Shown here: in pieces, positions 16,995-26,580 of the stretch | Layout of the letters: each line of letters starts with the position of its first letter | Position numbering within the stretch: the stretch's first letter is position 1 | Assembly: GCA_021298195.1 (NCBI GenBank) | Contig: JAJTEQ010000008.1 | Span: 1-44,770, forward strand | DNA length: 44,770 bases | Source: Ilumatobacteraceae bacterium | GTDB lineage: Bacteria; Actinomycetota; Acidimicrobiia; Acidimicrobiales; Ilumatobacteraceae | Direction of reading: 5' to 3' | Notes under the pieces: model-generated | Told to the model about the DNA's origin: nothing | The model's input: only the letters and a program-made list of their open reading frames with translations | Database searches by the model: none | Position numbers and translations under genes: made by a program

Positions 16995-18133
16995 GAGTCG
17001 CTCGGGGTCTCGCCAGAGTAGTCACGCGGTAATCGCGCCGACAGCGCGCACACGATCTCGTACCCGATCGTGCCCAAGGCCGTCCCCCAGTCGTTCGCGG
17101 TGACGACCTCGTCACCCTGACGGCCGATCAACACCACCTCGTCACCGATCGCGCATCGGTCGTCACCCATGTCGACCATCAGTTGATCCATGGTGACGAC
17201 ACCGACGATCGGGCGACGCCGTCCGCCGATCAACACCTCTCCCCCGACCGCCGACAGACGGCGCGGAACGCCATCGGCGTAACCGATGGGAACCGTGGCC
17301 ACGTCCGTGGTTCGGTCGAAACGATGCCGATGTCCGTACGAGATCGATTCGCCGGCGTTCACCGTCTTCACGAACGACACCCTGGACACCAAACCGAGAG
17401 CGGGACGAAGAGTCGCGCACATCGCGTCCATCGAAGGATCGGGTGCGATGCCGTACATCGCGATGCCGACACGCACCATGTCCCGGCGCGCGTCCGAGTG
17501 CGCGATGGCCCCCGCCGAGTTCGCGAGATGCAGCCAGCCCGGATCGACACCGGCATGGCGGAGGTCGTCGATGACGGCGTCGAAACGACGGATCTGATCC
17601 GCCGTGACCGGAGAGGCGACGTCGTCGGCGCACGCGAGATGGGTGAACACCCCTCCGAGCGACAGTTGTGGCGAGCGCGCGAGCACCCGACCACCCAATT
17701 CGACGACCGCATCGGGCCGCGCGCCCACCCGGTTCATCCCGGTGTCCACCTTCAGATGGACCTCCTGGCCCACCACGTCACGGCGTCGCGCTTCGTCGGC
17801 CAAGGCGTCGATGAACGCCACCGTGTACGCGGTGGCGATGAGGCCATGGGCCACCAGTTCGCCCACCTGATCGCGCGGTTGCTCGGACAACACGAGGATC
17901 GGCGCCTCGATTCCCGCGCGACGCAGTTCCACGCCTTCTTGCACGAGCGCCACACACAGCCCGTGCGCGCCGGCTTCGAGAGCCGCCTCGGCCACCCTCA
18001 CGGCTCCGTGGCCGTATCCGTTCGCCTTCACCACCACCATCACCCGAGCCGGGGAGGAGGTCTCGATCAGTCGCCGAACGTTGTGACGAATCGCGTCGAG
18101 ATCGACAACGACGCGGGAGACGCGACCGCTCAC
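16988..18133 (-). CDS. alr: Alanine racemase
   Basis: PLP enzyme supplying D-alanine for peptidoglycan. 381 aa. PLP-binding K36 is in VVVKANGYGHG, the second catalytic residue Y266 is in GESISYGHRHR, and KVDTGMNRVG, HLANSAGA and TVPIGYADG are all present. The GTG start overlaps the nnr stop (GTGA). Position after nnr and acpS is the common actinobacterial order; the next expected gene, tsaE, lies nearly 5 kb away behind the accessory block. Confidence 0.97.
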   Translation of the reverse strand: MSGRVSRVVVDLDAIRHNVRRLIETSSPARVMVVVKANGYGHGAVRVAEAALEAGAHGLCVALVQEGVELRRAGIEAPILVLSEQPRDQVGELVAHGLIATAYTVAFIDALADEARRRDVVGQEVHLKVDTGMNRVGARPDAVVELGGRVLARSPQLSLGGVFTHLACADDVASPVTADQIRRFDAVIDDLRHAGVDPGWLHLANSAGAIAHSDARRDMVRVGIAMYGIAPDPSMDAMCATLRPALGLVSRVSFVKTVNAGESISYGHRHRFDRTTDVATVPIGYADGVPRRLSAVGGEVLIGGRRRPIVGVVTMDQLMVDMGDDRCAIGDEVVLIGRQGDEVVTANDWGTALGTIGYEIVCALSARLPRDYSGETPSDSQ

Positions 18134-19527
18134 GTCATCCGCACTTCGGTGATGGCCCGGGGCAGCAGGTCCAAGAGGTCGGAAGCGACCATGCCCTCGT
18201 CGGCGGGGAACAACGAGGCCGCACGCGCGTGCAGGAATGCCCCACTGGCGGCGGCGCGGAACGGGTGCATCCCTTGGGCGAGCAGGGCGCCGATGATTCC
18301 CGCCAGCACGTCACCGGTGCCGGCGGTGGCGAGACGTTGATCGCCGTTGGAGACGATGAGCACCTGTCCGGACGGTTCGGCCACCACCGTGGTCGTGCCC
18401 TTCAACAGGCACACGCAATTGGTGTCGGTCGCCAATCGACGGGCGCTGGCGACGCGATCGTGCGACGGTGGGTAACCGAGAAGGTTGGTGAACTCGCCGT
18501 CGTGCGGCGTCAACACGGTCCCGGCACCGCGCGACCGCACGATGTCACGCGCACCGTCTCCACCCCAGGCCACGGCGAAGAGACCGTCACCATCGATCAC
18601 CATCGGCACGTTCGACCCGGAGATGACCTTGCGGGTCTCGGCGACCGTGCCGTCGTCGCGGCCGAGACCGGGGCCGACGACCATCGACTTGAAGCGAGCG
18701 TTCTCTCCGTTGACGTCGGCGAGGATGTCGCTCGACCAATCCAACATGGGCAACGACTTGCGCACGACCTCGATGGGGGTCGTGCGATCGCTCACGATGC
18801 CCGGCGAGGCCGCGTGCACGATTCCCGCTCCCGACCGCATGGCCGCCGAAGCACAAAGATTCGCCGCTCCCATCATTCCGGCACTTCCCGCCAACGAGAA
18901 GACCGCGGACTTCCACTTGTGGGAATCCGGTGCGCGGCGGGGCAACCAGCATCCGACATCGGACGCCTCCACCTCGTTGATGTCGACGTTGCCCATTCCG
19001 AGCACGATGCCGATGTCGGCCAGTTCCACCTCGCCACTCAGCGCCGGTCCCGATCCGAGCAACAGGCCCGGCTTCAGCGCCACGAAGGTCACGGTGCGAT
19101 CGGCGTGCCACGCACCGGGTGACGACAGGCCCGTGAGACCATCGAGACCACTGGGCACGTCGACGGCCAGTACCGGAACACCGTTGTTCGACGGAGGATT
19201 CCAGTCGCCCCGAAAGCCCGTTCCGTACGCGGCGTCGATGATCAGATCGCACACCGGCAGACGGGGAGGCATGCGATCGGCATCGAGCACGATCACCCGC
19301 ACGCCCTGATCGGCCAGAAGCCGCCCCGTCACGCGACCGTCGGCGCCGTTGTTCCCCTTGCCGGTGACGACCACCACGGTGCGCCCGTACAGTCCGCCCA
19401 TCATGCGCTTGGCGGCGCGAGCCACCGCCGCGCCGGCCCGAGCGATCAAGGTGTCCATCGAGGTGCCGTCGATGACGGCCTCGGCATCGAGCACGCGCAT
19501 CTGCTTCGGGGTGAGCACGGGCCGCAT
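18130..19527 (-). CDS. nnr: Bifunctional NAD(P)HX epimerase/dehydratase
   Basis: Repairs hydrated NAD(P)H: the N-terminal YjeF domain epimerises NAD(P)HX and the C-terminal ribokinase-like domain dehydrates it. 465 aa. The YjeF motif is GKGNNGADG at 56-64 (GGDG is more usual; here Ala replaces one Gly), followed by IDAAYGTGF and VDVPSGLDG. The dehydratase domain has SLAGSAGMMGAANLCASAA, VVGPGLGRD, VLTPHDGEF, LKGTTTVV and the nucleotide site ATAGTGDVLAG (GTGD at 403-406). A leaderless-type TACGAT six bases upstream of the ATG suggests it can be transcribed separately from acpS. Confidence 0.95.
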   Translation of the reverse strand: MRPVLTPKQMRVLDAEAVIDGTSMDTLIARAGAAVARAAKRMMGGLYGRTVVVVTGKGNNGADGRVTGRLLADQGVRVIVLDADRMPPRLPVCDLIIDAAYGTGFRGDWNPPSNNGVPVLAVDVPSGLDGLTGLSSPGAWHADRTVTFVALKPGLLLGSGPALSGEVELADIGIVLGMGNVDINEVEASDVGCWLPRRAPDSHKWKSAVFSLAGSAGMMGAANLCASAAMRSGAGIVHAASPGIVSDRTTPIEVVRKSLPMLDWSSDILADVNGENARFKSMVVGPGLGRDDGTVAETRKVISGSNVPMVIDGDGLFAVAWGGDGARDIVRSRGAGTVLTPHDGEFTNLLGYPPSHDRVASARRLATDTNCVCLLKGTTTVVAEPSGQVLIVSNGDQRLATAGTGDVLAGIIGALLAQGMHPFRAAASGAFLHARAASLFPADEGMVASDLLDLLPRAITEVRMT

Positions 19528-19533
19528 GGCTGA

Positions 19534-19539
19534 ATCGTA
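19534..19539 (-). promoter_or_regulatory. Leaderless -10 element for nnr
   Basis: Minus-strand TACGAT (four of six matches to TATAAT) lies exactly six bases before the nnr ATG, in the 21-base gap after acpS. No ribosome binding site is seen. Confidence 0.55.
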
Positions 19540-19548
19540 CGCTTCGCG

Positions 19549-19920
19549 TCAGTCCGTTGCGATGACGTAGGCGATCGCCGTGGAGTCGGTGTGGGTGAGG
19601 GACAGATGCCACGCACCGATCCCCCGACCTTGCGCCAATTCCAACGCGGTCCCCGCCACCCGCAGGATCGGGGATCCCGACGGTTCGCGCTCGACCCACA
19701 CGTCGTGGAATCCGAAAGCTCCCAATCCGACACCCATCGCCTTCATGGTCGCCTCGCGGGCGGCGAAACGCGCGGCCAACGACGGAACATGGTCCGCCCG
19801 TTCGGCCAACTGCGACAACTCGATGGTCGTGAAAAGTCGATCCCGCATGGATGGCGTGCGGGTCAATGCGGTTCGGAAGCGTTCGACGTCGACGGCATCG
19901 ACGCCGATGCCGCGGATCAT
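19549..19920 (-). CDS. acpS: Holo-[acyl-carrier-protein] synthase AcpS
   Basis: Transfers 4'-phosphopantetheine from CoA to acyl carrier protein. 123 aa with GIGVDAVDVERF at the N-terminus (metal-binding Asp), FAAREATMKAMGVGLG (catalytic Glu/Lys region) and HLSLTHTDSTAIAYVIA at the C-terminus. The ATG at 19920 overlaps the glmS-like stop (ATGA). An upstream in-frame ATG at 19935 lies inside the preceding gene and is less likely. Confidence 0.96.
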   Translation of the reverse strand: MIRGIGVDAVDVERFRTALTRTPSMRDRLFTTIELSQLAERADHVPSLAARFAAREATMKAMGVGLGAFGFHDVWVEREPSGSPILRVAGTALELAQGRGIGAWHLSLTHTDSTAIAYVIATD

Positions 19921-22900
19921 GCCGGTCGTCGCCAACGATCGGCCATGTCGCTGATGGGCACGATCAGAAGATCGGCGACGGGAATCTCCGCGAGCAGGTC
20001 GTCGCGCATCTCGCCCTCGGTCTCACTCACCCAGTCCACCAATCGGTCGTAGCGTCGGTCGTACCCCTGGAGCACCGTGCGCATGACGGGAGCCGACAAG
20101 CGATCGTGGAAACGCACGTGCACGAGGGTGATGCCCACCGTCTGACCGGACTTCACCTCCGGGACGAAGATCACGGTCCGTCCGTCACCGCGTCCCCGGG
20201 CCACCAGGACCTCGCGCTCGTTCGCCACCCGACGCTTGGTTCCCACCAGTGACGGATTGCGATCGACACGGCTCGGAACGTCGCGCGACAAACCACCCCG
20301 GTCGACGACGGCGATCGACGCGTTCGAGGTGCTCGGATCTCCCTCGATCGAATAGCGGGTGAAACCAACCACCGCTTCCACGGCCGGATCGAGATCGGCC
20401 AGAACCTTCAGGGTGCGATACGACAACACGTCGCGACCGGCACCGGTGGCCAGCACCTCGCGCACGAGAGCCCGATCCATGATGCCCTCGTCGCTGCGAC
20501 TGATACCGACCGTCACCGTCTTGGCCTGATGCTTGATGGCGTCCACCGGACGCGTGAGTTCCTCGATGGCGCGCGTGAGCGCCATGGTCAGGTCGTCGAT
20601 GAGCGCCGACGGTGAACCCACTTTCCCGGTCTCGTTCTGGTGCGCTTCCACCGGAGACGCGTCGAGGATCACGCGCAGCATGGTGGCGACGCGAACCGCG
20701 GTGCTGGCTTCCAGATGACCGTCGTAGGAGCCCGAACGCAACACGTCCTGGAAGCGCTCGGCCATCGGGCGCACACCGGACCGAACCGCCGCCACGACCT
20801 GTTCGGCCTCGGCACGCGACACCACTGCGTGTTCCACGATCTCACGGGCCTCGCGCAGCGGACGCGCCAACTCGTCGATGGCCAAAGCCGCCTCATAACC
20901 GAACAAGTGGCCCGCCATGGCGCTGAGAATGAAGGCCAGGCTGGGATCGATGTCGGGCACGGTGATCACCGCGTGGGCCGCGTCGAAACGCGACTCGGAC
21001 TCGTTGGCCACCACGATGGGAGTGGCCTTGTGCGCCCGGTAGATCGCGATCTCCTTGGCCACGTCGTCGGCGGTGCTGCCGACCAGACCCGAGGCGCACA
21101 CCAGGATCAACGGCTCGCAGGACAGGTCGATGTGCTTCTTGTCCTCGGTGACGTCGCAGGAGATGCTCTTGTAACAGAGTTCGCTCAACTTGATGCGCAC
21201 CTCGTTGGCCGCGATGGCGTTGGGCCCGTTACCGACGACGGCCCAATAACGCTTCGACGGCGCGTATCGTCGCGCGATGTCGGCGACGGCTCCACGACGA
21301 GCGATGACCGCTCGCATCGCGTCGGGCACGGTGCGCAGGGCCGCCAACAAATCGTGACGTCGTTGGTCGGAACCGACACCGGCGGCCTCACTGATGGCGC
21401 ACGCCAAGAGGACTCCGGCGGCGACCTGGGCGTAGAACGCCTTGGTGGAGGCCACGCTCATCTCGACGTCGCGTCCGTCGCTGGTGAACAGCACCCCGTC
21501 GGACTTCTCGCACAGATCGCTCCCCCGACGGTTCACGATGGCGATCACCGCGGCCCCACGGCCCCGCGCGAGATCGACGGTGCGATTGGTGTCGGTGGTG
21601 GTGCCACTCTGGCTCACGGCCACGATCAGAGTGTCCGACATGTCGAGGCGCAGATTGAATCCGCTCAGTTCGGTGGCGGTGATCGGGTCGACGTCGAGTT
21701 CGCCCCCGCACAGTTCGTCCAGGACCGAGGCACAGCTGCGGCCGGCGATGGCCGCCGTTCCTTGGCCGATGACGCGAACCTTGTCGATGGTCCCGTCGGC
21801 CAAGCGCCGGCGGATGTCGTCGGGTAGCGAGCGAGCACCGACGGTGGCGACCAGTCGACCATCGACCTCGACGATCTTGCCACGCAAGGTCTTGCGGAAG
21901 CTCTCGGGCGCCTCGCCGATCTCCTTCAACAGGAAGTGCGGCGAGTCGCCACGATCGATGTCGCGCGTGGTCACTTCGGCGGTGATCAAGGTCCGATCGT
22001 CGACCGGAATCATGGAACCGTCGTAACCGATTCGTTCCACACCATCGAGTTCCCCGGCTCGTCGTCCGTCGAGAACGACGATCTGGCCGGCGCCGGCCCC
22101 TTCACCATCGAGCCTGAAATAGCGATTGGTTTCCTCCACCACTCCGTACGGCTCACTGGCCACGATGAAGAGGTCCTCGGCCAGACCGACGAACAATCCC
22201 TGTCCGCTTCCGTGGAGGGCCAACAACAATCGCTCGGGATCGTCGGTGGCCGCGGCCGCGATGGCCACCGAGCCTTCGAAGGAGGCCACGGTGCGCCGGA
22301 ACGCTTCGGGCGTGTCGCCACAATCCTGACGATGCTTGGTGACCAAGGCCGGGATCACCTTGGCATCGGTGGTGATCTGGCCCGGGAAGGAAAGACCGTG
22401 CATGATGCGAAGATCGGCGTGGTTGTCGACGTCACCATTCAGCGCGGCGATGACGTACGGCCGTTCGGCGTCGGCGAGTGATCGTTCGCTGTTCACCGGA
22501 TGGGCGTTCGGTTCGCTGATGATGCCCACGCTCGCCCACCGTGTGTGACCCACCAAGGACGTTCGGGCGCCCGGGTGTGACAACGCCCGGCGCAACAGAT
22601 CGTCGGTGCGCACCGCGTCACGCATCACCTTCGTGTTGTCGCCGAGCTCGCCGATCTCGGCGGCCGCTTTGTACACGAACGACAACACGCCGTCGATCCA
22701 ACGCACCGAACCACTCTGGAAGAGCGGGTCGGTGGCCCGCGCGTCGAGTGCCGTGCGCAGATCGGATTCACCGAGACCGTGGCCCCACACGAAGACGTGG
22801 ATGCCCGCGGAGTCGCGTCCGCGAACCTCCATGCGGTCGATGGCGGCGAAGGCCTGCTGGATCATCAGGTAGCCGGACAACGTGGCCACCCCGGCGTCGC

Positions 22901-23291
22901 GACCGGCCAGGTCGGCCACGGCGCGAGCGGTGCGCAGGCGGTCACGTCCGATCGACCACACGGCGTCGCGGGCCGCGATCAGTTCGGCCGCGGCGGCCTC
23001 CAGCCGCTCGGGGTCCAGACTCGCGGTCTCGAGAGCGGTGTCGGCGGTGGCGATCGTGGCGTCGAGACGGGCCAGTCGGGACTCGATGCCCGAGATCAAC
23101 TCCCGGTTCCCGGCCAGGGCCATCACCCCGGGGACCCCCTTGAGCAACTCGTTCACGGCCGCCACCTGCGTGGTCGCCGCGACGATGTCGGATCCACAGT
23201 TCACGGCGGCGTCGAGGCGCGCCAGGATGTCGGTGGCACTCGGGACCGGCCTGGTGAAGGGTCGGGCGCTCAACGCGATGATGCCGCACAT
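19917..23291 (-). CDS. glmS: Giant GlmS-like glutamine--fructose-6-phosphate aminotransferase (1124 aa)
   Basis: Occupies the normal glmS place between glmM and acpS, so it probably makes glucosamine 6-phosphate, but it is 1124 aa against about 610 for typical GlmS. Seen: MCGII with nucleophile C2; RGRDSAGI (157-164); GHTRWASVG (248-256); NAHPVNS (262-268); LNGDVDN (284-290). First SIS domain with SQSGTTTDT (560-568) and SVASTKAFYAQ (612-622). Second SIS domain with E697, K701, E704 and H720, spaced exactly as E. coli E481, K485, E488 and H504. Extra parts: about 10-138, a helical insert right after the nucleophile strand; about 812-915, helical; about 930-1124, a mixed tail of no known family. 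AIKHQAKTVTVG (918-929) resembles the end of ordinary GlmS. One frame throughout, no sign of frameshift. A leaderless-type -10 precedes the ATG. Confidence 0.88.
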   Translation of the reverse strand: MCGIIALSARPFTRPVPSATDILARLDAAVNCGSDIVAATTQVAAVNELLKGVPGVMALAGNRELISGIESRLARLDATIATADTALETASLDPERLEAAAAELIAARDAVWSIGRDRLRTARAVADLAGRDAGVATLSGYLMIQQAFAAIDRMEVRGRDSAGIHVFVWGHGLGESDLRTALDARATDPLFQSGSVRWIDGVLSFVYKAAAEIGELGDNTKVMRDAVRTDDLLRRALSHPGARTSLVGHTRWASVGIISEPNAHPVNSERSLADAERPYVIAALNGDVDNHADLRIMHGLSFPGQITTDAKVIPALVTKHRQDCGDTPEAFRRTVASFEGSVAIAAAATDDPERLLLALHGSGQGLFVGLAEDLFIVASEPYGVVEETNRYFRLDGEGAGAGQIVVLDGRRAGELDGVERIGYDGSMIPVDDRTLITAEVTTRDIDRGDSPHFLLKEIGEAPESFRKTLRGKIVEVDGRLVATVGARSLPDDIRRRLADGTIDKVRVIGQGTAAIAGRSCASVLDELCGGELDVDPITATELSGFNLRLDMSDTLIVAVSQSGTTTDTNRTVDLARGRGAAVIAIVNRRGSDLCEKSDGVLFTSDGRDVEMSVASTKAFYAQVAAGVLLACAISEAAGVGSDQRRHDLLAALRTVPDAMRAVIARRGAVADIARRYAPSKRYWAVVGNGPNAIAANEVRIKLSELCYKSISCDVTEDKKHIDLSCEPLILVCASGLVGSTADDVAKEIAIYRAHKATPIVVANESESRFDAAHAVITVPDIDPSLAFILSAMAGHLFGYEAALAIDELARPLREAREIVEHAVVSRAEAEQVVAAVRSGVRPMAERFQDVLRSGSYDGHLEASTAVRVATMLRVILDASPVEAHQNETGKVGSPSALIDDLTMALTRAIEELTRPVDAIKHQAKTVTVGISRSDEGIMDRALVREVLATGAGRDVLSYRTLKVLADLDPAVEAVVGFTRYSIEGDPSTSNASIAVVDRGGLSRDVPSRVDRNPSLVGTKRRVANEREVLVARGRGDGRTVIFVPEVKSGQTVGITLVHVRFHDRLSAPVMRTVLQGYDRRYDRLVDWVSETEGEMRDDLLAEIPVADLLIVPISDMADRWRRPA

Positions 23292-23298
23292 GACGGTC

Positions 23299-23304
23299 AG
23301 GTTA
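23299..23304 (-). promoter_or_regulatory. Leaderless -10 element for the glmS-like gene
   Basis: Minus-strand TAACCT, seven bases before the ATG at 23291, within the 54-base gap after glmM. No Shine-Dalgarno sequence is visible before the ATG, so independent leaderless transcription is plausible. Confidence 0.45.
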
Positions 23305-23345
23305 CCGAGGTGTCCGAACCGCCGGGAGGCACGCTCGACCGCGCG

Positions 23346-24713
23346 TCAACGGCACTTGTCGAGAGCCGCCGCCACCAGGCGCTCGGCCACGGCGTCGGCC
23401 AGTTCCGGGGTTCCGGCCTCCACCATCACGCGTACCACCGGCTCGGTTCCCGATGACCGCACCAGCACTCGTCCGTTGACGCCCAACTGTGCCTCTTCGG
23501 CGGCGATCTCGGCGGACAGCAACCCGGCCACGTCATCGGGACGGCGCGCCACCCGCACGTTCTTCAGGACCTGGGGCAAGCTGTGCATCACCGACGAGGC
23601 GACGTTCGAGAACCGCCCACCACGGCGACGCATCATGCGGGCCAACACCACCGCCGCCAGCAAACCGTCGCCGGTCGTGGCGAGATCACGATGAATGATG
23701 TGTCCGCTCTGCTCGCCACCCAGCACGAAGCCACCGGTCTCCATGGCGTCGAGCACCAATCGATCACCGACGCCGGTGGTGACCACCGTGACACCCGCCC
23801 CGCTCATGGCTCGGTGGAAGCCCAGGTTCGACATCACGGTGACGACCACGGTGTCGCCCGCGAGCGTGCCGGCATCGCGCCGGTCGAGCGCCGACAACGC
23901 GATCAATCGATCACCGTCGACGACCCGACCGTTCTCGTCGACGGCGATCAGCCGATCTCCGTCGCCGTCGAACGCGAAACCCATGTCGACCGAGATTCCC
24001 GTTCCGGTTCCGCTGATGAAGTCGCACAACGCCTGCGGCGCCGTGGCCCCGCACTTGTCGTTGATGTTCGTGCCGTCGGGCGCGTCGTTCATGGTGATCA
24101 CGTCGGCGCCGAGACGTTGCAACAGCAACGGTGCGACCTTGCTCATCGCTCCGTTCGCCGTGTCGATGACCACCCGCAATCCGGCGAGTGATCCCTCTCC
24201 GAAGATCTCGACGAGATGATCGACGTACATGGTGACGCCGTCACTACGTCGCATGACCACGCCCACTTCAAGATCGCGCGGAATCGGGCCGGTCCCCTCG
24301 TCGAGGATGCGCCACGTCTCGGCTTCGATGGCGCGTTCCTGATGATCGAGCAATTTGCGACCACCAGCGGCGAAGACCTTCACACCGTTGTCGGTGTACT
24401 TGTTGTGCGAGGCCGTGATGACGACGGCCGGCACCTCCTCGCGTTGCGAGATCATGGCCAGCGCCGGCGTGGGCAGGACACCGAATTCCTCGACCCTCAC
24501 GCCCTCGGCGGAGGCACCTGCGGAGAACGCGGCTTCCAGAATGGGCCCGGAAACACGGGGATCTCGACCGAGGACGACCCGAGTCGGTCGAAGAACGCGA
24601 GCCACGGCACGGCCGAGAGCCATCACGTATTCAGGTGACACCTCGACGATCGCCTGACCCCGCACACCGTCGGTGCCGAAGCCGGGATGGGGCGACTTGC
24701 TGACGCCCGACAT
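23346..24713 (-). CDS. glmM: Phosphoglucosamine mutase GlmM
   Basis: Isomerises glucosamine 6-phosphate to 1-phosphate on the way to UDP-GlcNAc. 455 aa. N-terminal FGTDGVRG; active-site phosphoserine S102 in VVITASHNKYTDNG; magnesium loop FDGDGDR; sugar-binding GGEQSGH; C-terminal phosphate site VRSSGTEPVVRVM. The gene lies 12 bases after rpsI, linking cell-wall precursor synthesis to ribosomal protein transcription, a common actinobacterial arrangement. Confidence 0.98.
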   Translation of the reverse strand: MSGVSKSPHPGFGTDGVRGQAIVEVSPEYVMALGRAVARVLRPTRVVLGRDPRVSGPILEAAFSAGASAEGVRVEEFGVLPTPALAMISQREEVPAVVITASHNKYTDNGVKVFAAGGRKLLDHQERAIEAETWRILDEGTGPIPRDLEVGVVMRRSDGVTMYVDHLVEIFGEGSLAGLRVVIDTANGAMSKVAPLLLQRLGADVITMNDAPDGTNINDKCGATAPQALCDFISGTGTGISVDMGFAFDGDGDRLIAVDENGRVVDGDRLIALSALDRRDAGTLAGDTVVVTVMSNLGFHRAMSGAGVTVVTTGVGDRLVLDAMETGGFVLGGEQSGHIIHRDLATTGDGLLAAVVLARMMRRRGGRFSNVASSVMHSLPQVLKNVRVARRPDDVAGLLSAEIAAEEAQLGVNGRVLVRSSGTEPVVRVMVEAGTPELADAVAERLVAAALDKCR

Positions 24714-24725
24714 CTGATTCCGCGA

Positions 24726-25118
24726 TCAGCGCTTCGTGTACTGCGGCGCCTTACGAGCCTTCTTGAGGCCGTACTTCTTGCTCTCCTTGCGACGCGAGTC
24801 ACGAGTGAGAAGACCGGCCTTCTTCAGGGCCGGGCGCGATTCCGGATCGATCTCGACGAGCGAACGGGCCAAGCCCATGCGCATCGCGCCGGACTGACCG
24901 GTGACTCCGCCGCCATGAATGGTGGCGTCCACGTCGTACTGCTCGAGGGTGTTGGTGACGCGGAGCGCTTCGATCGCCGAGTTCTGCTGGGTCGCGGTGC
25001 AGAAGTAGACGTCGAGCGGCTTGCCGTTCACGGTGAACTTGCCGGTGCCGGGGCGCACGCGAACGCGAGCCACCGACTCCTTGCGACGGCCGGTGGTCTG
25101 GGTGAGAGGCTTGCTCAT
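24726..25118 (-). CDS. rpsI: Ribosomal protein uS9
   Basis: 30S head protein whose C-terminal tail reaches the P-site tRNA. 130 aa: TGRRKESVARVRVRPG near the N-terminus, GGGVTGQSGAMRMGLARSL in the middle, and the basic C-terminus KKYGLKKARKAPQYTKR with the conserved final Lys-Arg. It follows rplM by 23 bases in the usual rplM-rpsI pair. Confidence 0.99.
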   Translation of the reverse strand: MSKPLTQTTGRRKESVARVRVRPGTGKFTVNGKPLDVYFCTATQQNSAIEALRVTNTLEQYDVDATIHGGGVTGQSGAMRMGLARSLVEIDPESRPALKKAGLLTRDSRRKESKKYGLKKARKAPQYTKR

Positions 25119-25141
25119 TGCGATGTCTTCCTTGAACTCGT

Positions 25142-25588
25142 TCAGCGGGCTTTGGCGTGGTCGATGTTGCGGACGGTCGGATTCTGCGCACCGTGCGGGT
25201 GCTCGGCTCCGGTGTAGACCTTCAACTTCTTGATCATCTGACGGCCGAGCGGGCCCTTGGGCAGCATGCCGCGCACGGCACCACGGATGGCTTCGTCGGG
25301 ACGACGCGCGAGCAAGTTTCCGAAGGTCTCGCTCTTCAGGCCACCGGGGTAACCCGAGTAGTTGTAGACCATGCGGGTGTCGGCCTTGCCCGAGGTGAGC
25401 ACGACCTTGTCCACGTTGATGATGATCACGTGATCACCGGTGTCGATGTGCGGAGCGAACGTCGGCTTGTGCTTGCCGCGCAGCAAACGGGCGGCCTCGG
25501 TGCACAGACGACCGAGGATCATGCCCTCGGCATCGAGGATGTGCCACTCGCGGGTGATCTCACTGGCCTTTGGCGAATAGGTGCTCAT
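25142..25588 (-). CDS. rplM: Ribosomal protein uL13
   Basis: Early-assembly 50S protein, 148 aa. Characteristic [27 protein letters not shown] at the N-terminus, then [16 protein letters not shown], and [22 protein letters not shown]. The ATG at 25588 gives the family-typical start; the frame runs on upstream into truA but would add nearly 120 foreign residues. First gene of the rplM-rpsI-glmM transcript. Confidence 0.99.
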   Translation of the reverse strand: MSTYSPKASEITREWHILDAEGMILGRLCTEAARLLRGKHKPTFAPHIDTGDHVIIINVDKVVLTSGKADTRMVYNYSGYPGGLKSETFGNLLARRPDEAIRGAVRGMLPKGPLGRQMIKKLKVYTGAEHPHGAQNPTVRNIDHAKAR

Positions 25589-25621
25589 TGGTGCTTCTTT
25601 CACGAACGTTTCCCCGGACGA

Positions 25622-25649
25622 CCGGTCCGATGGGGACCGGAGAAGGATA
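25622..25649 (-). promoter_or_regulatory. Possible rplM -10 element and adjoining hairpin
   Basis: In the 100-base gap upstream of rplM the minus strand has TATCCT (25644-25649) as a candidate -10, without a convincing -35. Just beyond lies a hairpin with seven-base arms CCGGTCC (25622-25628) and GGACCGG (25634-25640). Some bacteria regulate rplM through a structured leader, but the expected start near 25637 would cut this stem, so either the promoter or the hairpin role is doubtful. Confidence 0.3.
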
Positions 25650-25688
25650 CGGGCAAACAGGGGAAAAACGACCGTTCGCCACGGGTTG

Positions 25689-26531
25689 TCACCCCTCGGT
25701 CGTGGTCGATTTCGGGGCCGGGCCGTCGGGGTACCCCACCTCCCAGAGGGTGAGTCCTTGCGGGGGTGCCACCGTGCCCGCGGCCGAGCGTTCCTTGGAA
25801 CGCAGAACCCCCGAAATGCCGCCCGGCGACATCTTCCCCGTGCCCACGTCGACCAGGGTGCCCACGATGGAACGGACCATCTGATGGCAGAACGCGTTGG
25901 CCTGAATCTCGAACCGCAACAGTCGCGCCCCATGGTCGCTCGCATGCTCGGACCATCGGGCCACGGTCACCCGTCGGAACATGCTCGGGCCAGGGTCTCC
26001 CCGCTCCACCTGATCCCGGCTCAACTTGGGTTTGCGACAAAACGCCGAGAAATCGTGCTCCCCCATCAACGGATCGCACCCCAAACGCATGAGGTCGAGG
26101 TTCAGCGGCGTGGCCACGTGCCACACCGTGGGGGCGAGAAAGGGGTCCGGCGTGGGATCGTTCAGGATCGTGTAGCGGTAGCGACGCCACAACGCCGAGA
26201 ACCGGGCATCGAACTCGGGGTCGTGCGCCCATGCCGCGGCGCGCACCACGATGCCGGGAGCACACATCTTGGTGAGACGGCGCGGCAACGCGTCGATGTC
26301 GAGGTCGCCGGGCAGATCGCAACTGACCACCTGATCCCAGGCGTGCACGCCGGCGTCGGTGCGGCCGGCTCCGGTGATCTCGACCGGTCGACGCACGATG
26401 AGCGCCAGCGCGTCGGTCAACGCACCAGCCACGGTTCGCACACCGTCGTTCATGGCGAACCCGTGGAACTGCGATCCGTCGTAGGCCACCGACAAACGAG
26501 CCCGCCGGTTGGCGGGCTCGTTCACGTTCAT
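25689..26531 (-). CDS. truA: tRNA pseudouridine(38-40) synthase TruA
   Basis: Makes pseudouridine at tRNA positions 38-40. 280 aa: [13 protein letters not shown] at the N-terminus, the catalytic D59 in [30 protein letters not shown], and [24 protein letters not shown] near the C-terminus. The ATG at 26531 follows GAGGAC by eight bases; the frame upstream overlaps the rplQ end and is rejected. It follows rplQ, as in many actinobacteria, and ends about 100 bases before rplM. Confidence 0.97.
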   Translation of the reverse strand: MNVNEPANRRARLSVAYDGSQFHGFAMNDGVRTVAGALTDALALIVRRPVEITGAGRTDAGVHAWDQVVSCDLPGDLDIDALPRRLTKMCAPGIVVRAAAWAHDPEFDARFSALWRRYRYTILNDPTPDPFLAPTVWHVATPLNLDLMRLGCDPLMGEHDFSAFCRKPKLSRDQVERGDPGPSMFRRVTVARWSEHASDHGARLLRFEIQANAFCHQMVRSIVGTLVDVGTGKMSPGGISGVLRSKERSAAGTVAPPQGLTLWEVGYPDGPAPKSTTTEG

Positions 26532-26580
26532 TCGGTTGTCCTCGGTGGGTTCGGGCGACGAACGGGTCGTCGGCGACCGA

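Noticed and set aside
19917-23291. Idea that the long glmS-like frame is a frameshift or assembly fusion
   Set aside because: One frame without stops, motifs in the correct order and spacing from residue 2 to 929, and neat overlap with acpS.
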